Positions 34,547 to 44,210 of a stretch of 64,000 bases of DNA are shown piece by piece. Position numbers and translations under genes: made by a program. Numbering within the stretch: the stretch's first letter is position 1; each line of letters opens with the position of its first letter. Under the pieces are notes generated by a model. That model had not been told where the DNA came from and made no database searches. It worked only from the letters and a program-made list of their open reading frames with translations. Source of the DNA: an uncultured Lachnoclostridium sp. (GTDB taxonomy: Bacteria; Bacillota; Clostridia; Lachnospirales; Lachnospiraceae); assembly GCA_944381625.1 (NCBI GenBank), contig CALWLW010000018.1, positions 1-64,000 on the forward strand, read 5' to 3'.

Positions 34547-36280
34547 TCAGCACCGGAATTCGAATTCCTCGTCCGACAGCTTGATCTTGTCGCCGTTTCT
34601 CAGCTTGGTTTCCTGATTGGCCGCAAGCTTGTTGCCGTTCACATAAGTATAGTTCGTGGATTTCATATCCGTGATATAGTAATCGCCGTCACGGTATGCG
34701 ATCTGTACATGCACTCTGCTGATCGTATTGTTGTCCGTAATACAGTAATCTACCTTCACGCGTTCTTTACCGATCTTAAACATCTGTTTCCTGATCTGGA
34801 TCTGCTCTCCGTTCTTGGTGCGTACCAGAGTGGCCGCTACCGCCGGAGCTCCCGCGCCCAGGATGCTGGTCTCGCCGCTTCCCAGAAGAGACGTAGCTCC
34901 GTCTCCGCTGTCCAGAATGCTGGTTTCACCGCTTCCAGAGTTCATATTGCCTGTGCTGCGGCTGTACTGGCTGCCCGTGCCGGTGTAAGCCTGACCGCCG
35001 CCTGTTCCCATATTTCCGCGGGGCGCCTGCTGGCTCACGGGCTGGCTGTTTGTACGACTTTGCTGTGAGGAAGCGCCTCCGCCGTAGCTGGATTCCGCGG
35101 CCGGTTTATTCTTCCTGCCCATCACCAGCACCAGGATCACTACAACCACAATTACGATCACCGCGGCTGCGCCGATGAGCAGAGCCATGGGGATTCCCTG
35201 TTTTTCCACCAGGCCGTTCTGTGCTTCCGTGATTGCGGCGGCCGCCGCATCGATCTCTTCCTGGGAAGCGTTGGCGCTGTTCAGTACGATCTGTCCGTCA
35301 GCCACTGCGTCGCTCAGCGCCGCCGCGGAATCTGCTTCGTATCCGCTCAGATCCATAGCTCCCGCTTCGGTCACCAGCGCGGACAGAGCCGTCTTATCCA
35401 CCGTTACCGCAGGTTCTTCCTCCGGAGTCTCTTCGGACACTTCTTCCGGTTCCGTCACTGCCGGTTCCGTCTCCGCTTCTTCCACTGCGGAAGTATAGTT
35501 GATGCCCAGCGCGTTCAGCACTGCAGTCACCTCGGAAATCTGCAGAGAATAGAAATAGGTAGAATCAATGCCCAGCGTATTCACACCCACCACGGCGCCT
35601 TCGCTGTTCAGCAGCGGGCCGCCGGAATTGCCTTCCGTCATGGTTGCGCTGTGACGGATATATTTTATACCGTCGATGGATGTCTTCGTGGATACAATAC
35701 CGTTGATAATATTCACGTCAGAGCTTACATAGAACGGCGTATCCTCCACCAGTTCAATGGCGCTGGGGAAGCCCAGCGCATAGACTTCCATGGTCTCGAT
35801 CAGGTCGTCATCATTGTCGTCGATGGACAGCGGCACACGGTCATAGATCGTCTGTTCCAGGCGGAGGATTGCAAAATCCATATCCACGCTCTGGTTGACA
35901 ATCGACGCGTTGATGACCACATCCCTCTTCACTACCACCTGGATCTGAAGGTTTATATTATTCGTATTGCTGAAATCCACCCCAAATACTTCCGAGGCTG
36001 CGGCTTTTACATCATCACCCAGGTTCACCACGTGCGCGTTCGTGATCATGTATTCCGCGCCGGTCTCGTCTCCGATCAGGAATCCGGTACCGCCCTGGAT
36101 CACATGCGCGTTGGAATTCTGGTCAATATAGGTCAGATTAATCTGAAGCACGCCGTTTCTGGCATCGTTGACCGCTTCGCTGCCCGCTACGGTCGTTTCC
36201 GACGCGTATACGGGCATCACGGTCATGACAGCCAGAAGAAGCGCCGCCAGAAGTCTGGCAATTCTCTTCTTTGCTTTCAT
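34547..36280 (-). CDS. Membrane trypsin-like serine protease with cytosolic FHA domain
   Basis: The 577-residue protein has a signal peptide, a trypsin-like domain (about 35-265) with His83 (TNAHVV), Asp135 (DMDFAIL) and Ser219 (EGNSGGP), an acidic linker, a FIVAR-like three-helix unit (295-358), one span (364-387), a Ser/Gly/Gln linker, and a C-terminal FHA domain (500-575). The linker before the FHA has ETSIL, ATSLL and ETSIL in a row. ATG 36280 is spaced seven bases from AGGAG; ATG 36286 is too close. An external protease tied to an internal phosphopeptide reader could pass a signal across the membrane or mature exported proteins, as mycosin does in ESX systems. Confidence 0.9.
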   Translation of the reverse strand: MKAKKRIARLLAALLLAVMTVMPVYASETTVAGSEAVNDARNGVLQINLTYIDQNSNAHVIQGGTGFLIGDETGAEYMITNAHVVNLGDDVKAAASEVFGVDFSNTNNINLQIQVVVKRDVVINASIVNQSVDMDFAILRLEQTIYDRVPLSIDDNDDDLIETMEVYALGFPSAIELVEDTPFYVSSDVNIINGIVSTKTSIDGIKYIRHSATMTEGNSGGPLLNSEGAVVGVNTLGIDSTYFYSLQISEVTAVLNALGINYTSAVEEAETEPAVTEPEEVSEETPEEEPAVTVDKTALSALVTEAGAMDLSGYEADSAAALSDAVADGQIVLNSANASQEEIDAAAAAITEAQNGLVEKQGIPMALLIGAAAVIVIVVVVILVLVMGRKNKPAAESSYGGGASSQQSRTNSQPVSQQAPRGNMGTGGGQAYTGTGSQYSRSTGNMNSGSGETSILDSGDGATSLLGSGETSILGAGAPAVAATLVRTKNGEQIQIRKQMFKIGKERVKVDYCITDNNTISRVHVQIAYRDGDYYITDMKSTNYTYVNGNKLAANQETKLRNGDKIKLSDEEFEFRC

Positions 36281-36291
36281 CTTCATACTCC

Positions 36292-39200
36292 TTATCTATG
36301 CATGGCTGTTCTTCTCTTGTAAATCACCGCGCCTGCCAGAGCCGCACAGGACACCAGTGCCAGCAGCATCCAGCTGGCCGGGTCGGACACGTCTCTCGTA
36401 GCCGGCGCAGAGGTAAATACTACATTGGAGAATGCAAGCGCACCGTCCGCCAGCCTGACAGTTACGCTGATTGTGGTACCGCGGGGCGCGTTAAATACAT
36501 CCCCGTTCAGAGATACCGTGCTGTTCTCCCAGATCTCGAAGGCTTTGGACGCCAGCACCGTTCCATTCGCATCCTTTACAAACAGCTGATGCTGTCCAAA
36601 CTCCACGTCCGTGAACAGGAAGTTTCCGTTTGCGTCCGTAGTCGTAACGCGGGGCGTAGAGTGAAGTTCCACCGTCATTCCTGCCAGCGGATGATTTTCG
36701 GCATCCACAAGGCGTCCGCTGATCGTCACCACTGCCGGCGCCGTGCTTCCGCCGCTTCCTCCGGTGCTTTCCTCGTCAGAAGAACCGCCGCCGGAGCCGG
36801 AGCCTGAACTCGATCCGGAGCTGGAACCAGAGCCGGAGCCGGACGAGGTCTTGTCCAGATGGAAGTTCTGCGCGGTACGTCTCAAATCTTTATCCATATC
36901 TCCGTCCACACGGAACTCTGCGGCAATCGTATTGTTTCCGGTCTGGGCCGCTTTGTTCTTCAGCGTCTGGGAGCTGACCGTAATCCTGGTACTTCCGGAC
37001 TCAGCCGTATAATCCACGCCTCTTTCCAGCTTCTCTCCGTTCAGCCACAGGTCGATGAATTCATTGTAGAGACCTTCGGATACAAACAGGGTATCCGACT
37101 TATTCGCCAGATAAAAGTCGTAGCTTCCCGGCGTGGTCTCCACACCGATGGGGGTCTCAAGGGAGTAGCCGTACTCTGTATCCGTCTCGTTGTATACGTT
37201 GGCGTTGGTGTTTTCTTTTACTGTGAGGGTAAGTTCTGCCTCCGCATTCGGGAATCTGTAAGATTCTCTGTTGCTGGTAAATGTAACTTCCACCACGAAC
37301 GTAAAGCTTCCGCTTTCCCTCGGAACGCCGTAAAGTTCTCCGTTGGTCTTGATCTGCATGCCTTCCGGCAGCGTGCCGCTTACCAGTTCATAAGAAGCCT
37401 GAATCCAGCTGTACTTGCTGCTGTTCTGGATCATGGTTCCATACGGGACATATTTGACCGCATCCGGCAGCTCATCTGTGATAATACACGGATCTCCCAC
37501 CACGCCGGTCAGAGTCAGTACCATCAAAATTTTGCCGTCAGACTTGATGGTCAGTTTTCCGGAGATATCGGTACCGTTCTCCACGCCATCCTTCGCGCGC
37601 AGGCGCAGTTTCGCCAGATTGGGAAGCTCCCCTTCCAGGTCTGAAGAATACGACGGAGTTTCCACCGTACTCATTCCCTGCAGATCCTGATTGCCGCTCA
37701 GCGTCCAGTATTCATCCAGCTCCACCACATCGGACGTCAGCTCCACGGACAATTTCGGCAGAGCTTTTGTCCCCATGTTTACCAGACAGATGTCATGAAC
37801 ATAATTATGGTAAGAATCCAGCATAATCTCACGTGTGGAATAGATCACGCCGTTTTCTTTCACCGTCTCTGCGTCCGGATCTTCCAGGCTGCTGATATAC
37901 AGAGGATACTGGCTGTCCGCATCCACCTTTTTCATCTGCACCCAGTAGTTCTTATAATTTGTGCCGTTCTCTGCTGATACGGTGTACTGTACCGGTTCCG
38001 CAAAGCAATGGAAGGACTCTCCACTTACTTCTTCGCTGGAACTGCCTGCGGCATACGCTTTGGCATTTTTTGACAGATCAAAAGTCGGCGCATATTCCTT
38101 GCTCAGATCCACATCCTCTGCTACCAGAATCGTAATAAAATTCTTTTCCGCGTAAGAATCATCCGTATCGCTGACCACATAGCACGGGATCCTTTCCCCT
38201 GTTTTTGCTATCAGCGTATTGTAAAAATATATGTAAGAGCCGCTTTGCAGATAGGGGTCGTCAGAGGTTGTATAATTTCTGGTCTTCACACAGAACGTAT
38301 AGGAAGCCTGATTGGCATCGCTGTCTGCACCTGCAAAGACACTGAACCAGATTCCCTGGCTGTAATCAGCAGTATAGCCTTCCACACTGTCAATGGTCCC
38401 TACTACCCGGTCCTTGATATTGGCCGCGCCGGCAGCCTCTGCTTCCGCAATGCTGGCATACTGGCCCGCATACACATTGGTGATATCGGAATACTGCCCG
38501 CCTGCATTCTTTTCATAGGACATAACCATGGTATAAGAACCGTTCAGCGCATAGCTTTCATCGATATAGAACGTTCTGTTGGAAGACCGCCCTTCGTATA
38601 CGTAGACGCTGTCCAGTTGAGTATTGTCAGATTCTGTCTTATCGTAAAGCTGGAGATAGACATAGTTCTCCTCTCCGTATATATTCCAGTCAAAAGACAT
38701 ATACCCGATAATCGTCCCAGACGCGTCATATGCGATCATCGTCAATTCATACGGATTGTCGTAATAAGTGTAGTCAATCTGATAACCGGCCATGGTCTGT
38801 GTCATGTCTGTACACAGCACACTGGCGGTCACATCTTTGGACGCCAGCGCAGCGGCCGCTTCCTCCGCTGTTTCATAATGTCCTTCAACAACCTTCAGGC
38901 TGCTGAGCCTGCTGTCTGCATAATTTGTACCGTCTGTCTTCAGGCTGGCATAAACCGTCTTTCCTTCCGTCTCTTTTACAGACAACGTTGTAGTCATACG
39001 TCTGGAAACATCCAGCCTGCCCGCTTCTGTATCTCTGTATTCGCTGTAATAGGAATCCAGCACAGTCACAGCCGAGCGCGTACCCGCGCCGTCCTGTGCA
39101 TATACGTCAGCCGTATTCAGCCAGTCGGAAGCGGACGTCGTATACACATACACAGAATACCGGGTATTTTCTGGATTCAGCTGATCCCCGTCGCCTACGA

Positions 39201-40281
39201 TCATCTCCCACCGGCCGCTTCCTCCGCTGAGATCAAACACACCGTCGGACGCAGTCACTGTGTAAGCGTCATTCGAATCATTATACTGTTTCCACGATAT
39301 TTTCGAACCTGATTCTACTTCATCTCCCAGAACTGCGTTCACTGAAATCATCGTCAGCTCAATGGGGGTATAACCTGTCAGATCCACAGAAGCAAGAGAG
39401 ACCGATGGGAGCGGAATCAGCGACGCCGGCGCGACTCCTCCCGCCTCATCGTCTGTGAATTCCTTCGCTTCCGGATAGACCACCACGGTCTTTCCGCCCA
39501 CCTCCAGGCTCAGCTGGGTCAGGGCCGTTCCATCCATGTATGCGGACACGTAGAAAGTATGTCCTCCCACTTCCACGCTGTCATCCGGCGACATAAACCA
39601 TTCGTTCACAGTCTCTCCATCGTGGGTAAACTGGACCTCATACGGAAAGAAAGGATTGGCCTCCGGGATATTGATGGTGTAGCTTCCATCTTCCTCGAAG
39701 CATATATCCCCGCCCAGACCGGCATCGAACGCTTCCTTATTCACCACGCTCCACGCATGGTTTCCGGTGTTGAATTTCACCTCGTCCAGTTCGGTCTGGA
39801 TCGTTTCACCGGTTTCTGCGTCCTCTTCCGAAGCTTCTGTCTCCTGAGTCTCTGCCCCTGAAGCCTTCGTATCCTCTTCTGCCTCCTGGGTCAGAATATT
39901 ATTTTCCGCAGCAGGAACGGTCTCTTCCTGAGACTTTTCCTCTGCGTCCTCCTCTTCAGCTACAGTCTCTGCGGCTTCCGGATTCGCTGACTCCGTAGTT
40001 TCCGTCTGAGTCTCCGTCAGCTCCACAGTTTCCGTCTGAGTCCCGGACAACTCTGTGGTTTCCGTCTGGGGCTCCGCCGATTCCGGAGCCTCTGTCTGGG
40101 GCTCAGACACTTCTGAAGTCTCTGTCGGTTCTGAAGTTTCCGTCGGTTCCGAAGCCTCCGGCTGAAGTTCCGCTGTTTCCTCTATAGCCGCCGGATTCTG
40201 TTCCGCCGCCACAGAAGAAATAGAAGGTACCGCCAGCATGACCGCCAGGGCGCACGCCAGTACCCGTTTCATCAATTTCAC
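36292..40281 (-). CDS. Large surface protein with Glu/Thr-rich repeats and C-terminal anchor
   Basis: The 1329-residue protein starts at GTG 40281, nine bases after AGGAGG; ATG 40272 would be too far. It has a signal peptide, a repetitive Ser/Thr/Glu/Pro region (about 30-180), many beta domains, a putative-Ig-like part (PEGMQIKTNGELYGVP), a Ser/Gly linker, a carboxypeptidase-regulatory-like domain (SGRLVDAENHPLAGMTVEL), and a final span with a short basic tail. No LPXTG motif is seen. It lies between a receptor kinase and the protease and may be a wall-spanning part or a substrate of the protease. Confidence 0.8.
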   Translation of the reverse strand: MKLMKRVLACALAVMLAVPSISSVAAEQNPAAIEETAELQPEASEPTETSEPTETSEVSEPQTEAPESAEPQTETTELSGTQTETVELTETQTETTESANPEAAETVAEEEDAEEKSQEETVPAAENNILTQEAEEDTKASGAETQETEASEEDAETGETIQTELDEVKFNTGNHAWSVVNKEAFDAGLGGDICFEEDGSYTINIPEANPFFPYEVQFTHDGETVNEWFMSPDDSVEVGGHTFYVSAYMDGTALTQLSLEVGGKTVVVYPEAKEFTDDEAGGVAPASLIPLPSVSLASVDLTGYTPIELTMISVNAVLGDEVESGSKISWKQYNDSNDAYTVTASDGVFDLSGGSGRWEMIVGDGDQLNPENTRYSVYVYTTSASDWLNTADVYAQDGAGTRSAVTVLDSYYSEYRDTEAGRLDVSRRMTTTLSVKETEGKTVYASLKTDGTNYADSRLSSLKVVEGHYETAEEAAAALASKDVTASVLCTDMTQTMAGYQIDYTYYDNPYELTMIAYDASGTIIGYMSFDWNIYGEENYVYLQLYDKTESDNTQLDSVYVYEGRSSNRTFYIDESYALNGSYTMVMSYEKNAGGQYSDITNVYAGQYASIAEAEAAGAANIKDRVVGTIDSVEGYTADYSQGIWFSVFAGADSDANQASYTFCVKTRNYTTSDDPYLQSGSYIYFYNTLIAKTGERIPCYVVSDTDDSYAEKNFITILVAEDVDLSKEYAPTFDLSKNAKAYAAGSSSEEVSGESFHCFAEPVQYTVSAENGTNYKNYWVQMKKVDADSQYPLYISSLEDPDAETVKENGVIYSTREIMLDSYHNYVHDICLVNMGTKALPKLSVELTSDVVELDEYWTLSGNQDLQGMSTVETPSYSSDLEGELPNLAKLRLRAKDGVENGTDISGKLTIKSDGKILMVLTLTGVVGDPCIITDELPDAVKYVPYGTMIQNSSKYSWIQASYELVSGTLPEGMQIKTNGELYGVPRESGSFTFVVEVTFTSNRESYRFPNAEAELTLTVKENTNANVYNETDTEYGYSLETPIGVETTPGSYDFYLANKSDTLFVSEGLYNEFIDLWLNGEKLERGVDYTAESGSTRITVSSQTLKNKAAQTGNNTIAAEFRVDGDMDKDLRRTAQNFHLDKTSSGSGSGSSSGSSSGSGSGGGSSDEESTGGSGGSTAPAVVTISGRLVDAENHPLAGMTVELHSTPRVTTTDANGNFLFTDVEFGQHQLFVKDANGTVLASKAFEIWENSTVSLNGDVFNAPRGTTISVTVRLADGALAFSNVVFTSAPATRDVSDPASWMLLALVSCAALAGAVIYKRRTAMHR

Positions 40282-40315
40282 TTTATGTATCCTCCTCGCT
40301 ACAACGTAGTAGTTT

Positions 40316-43147
40316 TTACCGTCCCTCTCCAAGGACATTCTGAGCAGCCTCTATAAGCTCCTCTATATCATAAATGTGCGACTGTCTCAAATCCCCTGAG
40401 GGATAATCAAAAATCAGCACATTATTGATCACATCACACAGATACGGCAGTTCCGCCAACACCTGGCAGTCTGCGTTCAAAAGCTGTCCGTAATAATATC
40501 CGTCTGCCGTTATAAACTGTGCCACGAAATTTTCCCCCGCCGGGGTTACATAGGTCAGATAATCATCCTCCGACAACACTCCCACCTGCTTCCCGGTCTT
40601 TTCCTCGTACGCGGCAGGCGTCCCGTGCAGAGGCGACTCGATCCGAAGCCCGTTCACATGGAACTCTTCATAAAGCGTGGGATCCGGCGGCGCGTTTCTG
40701 TTCTCCTGCACAAGAGTCCCGTCCTTCGCGCTGTAGATCCGCGACAGCCCGTCGTTATAAAGGACTTCCAGATAAGATCCCTTTTCATCCCTTCGGAACT
40801 GCTGGTCATAGACCTCATCCGCATCCGGGATCTCCGTCTCTTTTATCAAATTTCCATCCCTGTCATAAATCTGGAATCTCTGCCAGGAAAAGAACATGAT
40901 CCGGTTTCCGTCCGTGCTGACCCGTGCCTCGTCATGAGCTGCAGACGGGTCATAGGAAAACACTTCCGCTTCTTTATGGTCTGTATATCGCATCAGGCGG
41001 ATCACCGGCGCACTCCTGCTGCCCAGCGCCGCCACGCCCTCTGCAAGCCCCACAAAATCTGTCCCGTCTGTCTTTTCAAACCTGCCGAGCTCTGCAGCTT
41101 TCTGATTGTAAAAAGCAAACGCGCCGTCCACCGCAATCAGCACGCCGTCCTCGCTGACTGCATAAGACCGAATATCATCCGACGCGGTAACCAGCGGCGT
41201 CTGCTCTCCGGTTACGGGATCAATCCTGACCAGCAGGTTCTCCGTCTGAACACAGATCCCTGCTTCATCTGTCTTCACACTGAAACGACGGTCTGATTCA
41301 AAACCGCCCGTCTGCGCCATGGCCTCCACATCAATCACTGCAAAAACGGACTTTTGGGCATTGGAAGCTGAAAATGCGAAATAATTCTGATAAAAACCGC
41401 CTTCAAAATGCGTATACCCGGACGTACCGTCATAAATAACAACGTCCCGTCCTCTGCCCGTCAGATCGAACAGTTCCAGCGACCCGTCGGACATGCTCAC
41501 GGCCAGGAATGTTCCGTCCGTATTCAAAGCCAGCAGATTATCGTTGGGATTGGCAAAGACGTCGTTGACCGTCACCGACTGGCTTCGGTTTCCCAGATCG
41601 ACGGTTGTTACCAGCCTGCCATCCTCCGTATCATAAACGGACACATGGCTCTCATCTTTATAGACACCTGCCGCTCGTTTCCCATCACCGGAAACCGCCA
41701 GCCCCGTCGCGGCCTTTCCTGTCCACAGGATCGTACCGCCTGAGATTTCATACCTGCTGATCCCTTCTTTTCCCGCATATAATATGGTATCTTCGTCCAG
41801 GTATGCCACCTCGCTGAGGGCCGATTCCGCCGCCGGCAGTTCAGCCAGAAGCGTACAGGACTGCGTATCGTAAACTGCCGCTGCGGAAGCGTATACGCAA
41901 GATAATGTGGAACCATCCGGCGCCATTTCCATGTATAAAGGAGCAGAGGGCAGTTCTATCGTCCCATACGCCTTGTATCCATCGGCCAGATCGTATATTC
42001 CCAACGCTTCCGCCAGCGCCTCCTGCGGTTCTGCTATGTATTCCGGCTGAATCATGAACGCCTCTTCAGGAAATGCCTGCAGCGCATAATCCAGCGCGGC
42101 TTTTTGGTCTCCGTCCTGAAGAGCGTTCTTCGAATATTCCGCCAGTTTTTTCCAGTTCTCTACGGTTTCCATTCGCTTTAAACCGATAAAAGAGGTTCCT
42201 GTCCCTATGAGACAGAGAACGGTAAGCGCCGTGCAGACAATCCGTCTTTCCAACTTCATGCGCAGGACGCGGACGTCATGCTTTCGGATTTCCCTGAATG
42301 CTTCCAGCATCTCATCCGCCGTCTGATAGCGGCGGTTCGGATTGGGCTCCATGGCCTTTTTGATAATGCGGACCAATTCCGGGCTGTAATCCTTTTCAGA
42401 AAGGGGAACCACTTTCTTGGCATGCGCCGCAGGACGCCTCCCGCTCAGCAGATGGTAAAGCGTCGCCCCCACACTGTAAATATCAGACCGTACATCAGGG
42501 GTCGTCAGGCGGTAGGAGGAGCCCGCCGTACCGCTGGTTGTGCTTGTCTTCCTGAACGATCCTGTACGGAGCAGAGGGGTATCCTCGTCATCTCCGGAAA
42601 AATCCAGTCCATAATGCTCCGGCGAAGCGTATCCCTCGCTCCGGCCTATGATCGTCTCTTCTCCCAGGGCCAGTGAAATATTAAAGTCAATCAGACAGAT
42701 ATCGCCGCGGGGCGTCAGCATCAGATTCGCCGGCTTGATATCGCTGTGGGTATAACCGTGAGGCGGATCACCGTGGATTGGGCTGTGCAGATAAGAAAGC
42801 GCTTCCAGAAGCTGTTTTCCCCATTTGATGACCTGGGTCTGGGAAAAGCTCTCTCCTCTCTTTAGAGCCCTGTCAAAGCTCTCGCCCTCGATATATTCCA
42901 TCACAGTGTAGACTGTGCCGTTTTCTTCAAAAAAATCGTATACCTGCGGAATGTACGTATGGCTTAAATGCTTCAGCACATCCACCTCTATGCGCAGAAG
43001 TTCCGGGCGCGTGGACAGCTTTCTCTTGTCCGCTTTCAGAACCACGTTCTTATCCAGACGCATGTGGTACGCCAGAAAGACATTGCCTCCTCCGCCGCTG
43101 CCGATCTGCTTTATGATCTGGTACATTCCACTCACAATTTCCGGCAT
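40316..43147 (-). CDS. Receptor Ser/Thr kinase with extracellular beta-propeller
   Basis: The 943-residue protein has a kinase domain (1-290) with GSGGGG loop, Lys38 (VVLKAD), HSDIKPAN (134-141) and DFN (154-156). An insert has DTPLL (189-193). One span (301-322) is followed by about 600 external residues with WD40/PQQ-like blades (AVYDTQSC, YAGKEGISRYE, SVYDTEDG, IYDRDGN). The same kinase type with TPR outside is found at 14827 and 30705, so the family has exchanged its sensor part. It is the first large gene of the cluster, just after a 52-residue membrane protein. Confidence 0.9.
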   Translation of the reverse strand: MPEIVSGMYQIIKQIGSGGGGNVFLAYHMRLDKNVVLKADKRKLSTRPELLRIEVDVLKHLSHTYIPQVYDFFEENGTVYTVMEYIEGESFDRALKRGESFSQTQVIKWGKQLLEALSYLHSPIHGDPPHGYTHSDIKPANLMLTPRGDICLIDFNISLALGEETIIGRSEGYASPEHYGLDFSGDDEDTPLLRTGSFRKTSTTSGTAGSSYRLTTPDVRSDIYSVGATLYHLLSGRRPAAHAKKVVPLSEKDYSPELVRIIKKAMEPNPNRRYQTADEMLEAFREIRKHDVRVLRMKLERRIVCTALTVLCLIGTGTSFIGLKRMETVENWKKLAEYSKNALQDGDQKAALDYALQAFPEEAFMIQPEYIAEPQEALAEALGIYDLADGYKAYGTIELPSAPLYMEMAPDGSTLSCVYASAAAVYDTQSCTLLAELPAAESALSEVAYLDEDTILYAGKEGISRYEISGGTILWTGKAATGLAVSGDGKRAAGVYKDESHVSVYDTEDGRLVTTVDLGNRSQSVTVNDVFANPNDNLLALNTDGTFLAVSMSDGSLELFDLTGRGRDVVIYDGTSGYTHFEGGFYQNYFAFSASNAQKSVFAVIDVEAMAQTGGFESDRRFSVKTDEAGICVQTENLLVRIDPVTGEQTPLVTASDDIRSYAVSEDGVLIAVDGAFAFYNQKAAELGRFEKTDGTDFVGLAEGVAALGSRSAPVIRLMRYTDHKEAEVFSYDPSAAHDEARVSTDGNRIMFFSWQRFQIYDRDGNLIKETEIPDADEVYDQQFRRDEKGSYLEVLYNDGLSRIYSAKDGTLVQENRNAPPDPTLYEEFHVNGLRIESPLHGTPAAYEEKTGKQVGVLSEDDYLTYVTPAGENFVAQFITADGYYYGQLLNADCQVLAELPYLCDVINNVLIFDYPSGDLRQSHIYDIEELIEAAQNVLGEGR

Positions 43148-43150
43148 TCT

Positions 43151-43309
43151 CTATTTCTCTCCGTCTCTTCCGTATTCCTCATCCAGACGCATATTCAATC
43201 TTTGTTTCCGCAGTCTGAACAGCAGCAGGTATACTGCCAGTCCGGCCGCGCTCAGCGCAGCCAGTGCAATCCCCCCGTAAAACATCATCTCATTCGTTAT
43301 CCCCGCCAT
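43151..43309 (-). CDS. Small single-span membrane protein (52 aa)
   Basis: ATG 43309 follows GGGAG. The protein has a short external start, one span (about 9-31), and a cytosolic tail RLRKQRLNMRLDEEYGRDGEK. It ends three bases before the propeller-kinase gene and begins 25 bases after the Crp-like gene. A second small span protein lies beside the kinase at 14827. It may be a kinase partner; no family is recognised. Confidence 0.75.
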   Translation of the reverse strand: MAGITNEMMFYGGIALAALSAAGLAVYLLLFRLRKQRLNMRLDEEYGRDGEK

Positions 43310-43334
43310 ATCTGCCGCTCCCTCATAAAGCCAT

Positions 43335-43928
43335 TTATGTACCGTTCTGACATCTGCCTCTGTCTTCTGAACGCAGCCTGCTCAGCGTCACCGGACTCAT
43401 CTCCAGAAATGATGCAATATAACGGTGTGTCACCTGGTCGATCAAACCTGGGTATGCGGTCAAAAACCATTGATAACGTTCCCTCGCCGTCTGTTTATGC
43501 AATGCATTTTTTATTTCCCAGTGCCGCTGCAATGCGCCCACAAGAAACCGGTTATAAACCTGCACCGCATACGCGCTTTCCGACAACAGTCTGGAGACTT
43601 CGTCCATGGGAAGACAGAGAATCATACTGTCCGTCAAAGCCTCAATCGTCACAGTGGCCACCGCATCCAGACTGAAAGAAGCCATTACCGGATCGCCGCA
43701 CTGAAACCCAAAGCAGTCTGTGATGTCCCTGCCGTTAACGTCCAGAAAAAATCCCCGGAATATGCCTGATAGAATAAAGGGAATATAAGAAGCGGGCTGC
43801 CCCTCCTGTATCAGAACTTCTTTCTTTTCTACGCTGCGCAGCTCCGTCATAGAAACCAGTTTTTGAACAAGTACCGGATCTGTCACATCCAGTACCCGTT
43901 CATAAAACTCGCCGATATTGATATTCAT
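43335..43928 (-). CDS. Crp/Fnr-family transcription regulator
   Basis: The 197-residue protein has a cyclic-nucleotide-binding fold (about 20-130) and a C-terminal helix-turn-helix with VTHRYIASFLEMSPVTLSRLR. No cysteine cluster for an iron-sulfur centre is visible at the N-terminus, so it is not a classical Fnr. It lies 25 bases upstream of the first secretion-cluster gene on the same strand and is probably the first gene of that operon. A candidate operator lies upstream. Confidence 0.88.
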   Translation of the reverse strand: MNINIGEFYERVLDVTDPVLVQKLVSMTELRSVEKKEVLIQEGQPASYIPFILSGIFRGFFLDVNGRDITDCFGFQCGDPVMASFSLDAVATVTIEALTDSMILCLPMDEVSRLLSESAYAVQVYNRFLVGALQRHWEIKNALHKQTARERYQWFLTAYPGLIDQVTHRYIASFLEMSPVTLSRLRSEDRGRCQNGT

Positions 43929-43993
43929 AACACATAAACTCCTTTTTCGGCTCCCTCTCCGAAATATTATATTCCATTAAAATTACTGCCGCA

Positions 43994-44007
43994 TTATCAC
44001 ATGATAA
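43994..44007. promoter_or_regulatory. Candidate Crp/Fnr operator in the crp-spoVAF gap
   Basis: TTATCAcaTGATAA is a perfect 14-bp palindrome in the AT-rich gap (43929-44210) between divergent genes. Its half-sites resemble those of Crp/Fnr-type regulators. The place fits autoregulation of the adjacent crp-like gene and control of the secretion cluster. The rest of the gap holds several TATA-like stretches that cannot be told apart by eye. Confidence 0.5.
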
Positions 44008-44210
44008 CAGAAATGCCCAAAACACCAAAACTATTTCTTCAATTTTCACATTTTTATATGAGTGTATATTATATTGTATATAAATAGTTCTATTTATTGG
44101 AGAAAAATCATCTTCTTTTTCTTCGTTATCTTCTTGCAGGCGACGATGCCTTTACATTTTCCTTTACATATTCTGATTCCAATCCGGCCATACTATCCTG
44201 GAGGTGTATT

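Noticed and set aside
36292..36420. Sortase signal in the large surface protein
   Set aside because: The C-terminus has a span and basic tail but no LPXTG or related motif before it, so a membrane anchor is the safer call.
11146..43928. EsaA, EssA or EssB homologues
   Set aside because: I looked for a large multi-span EsaA, a small EssA, and a clear EssB. None of the membrane proteins fits; kinases with EssB-like topology are described as possible replacements only.
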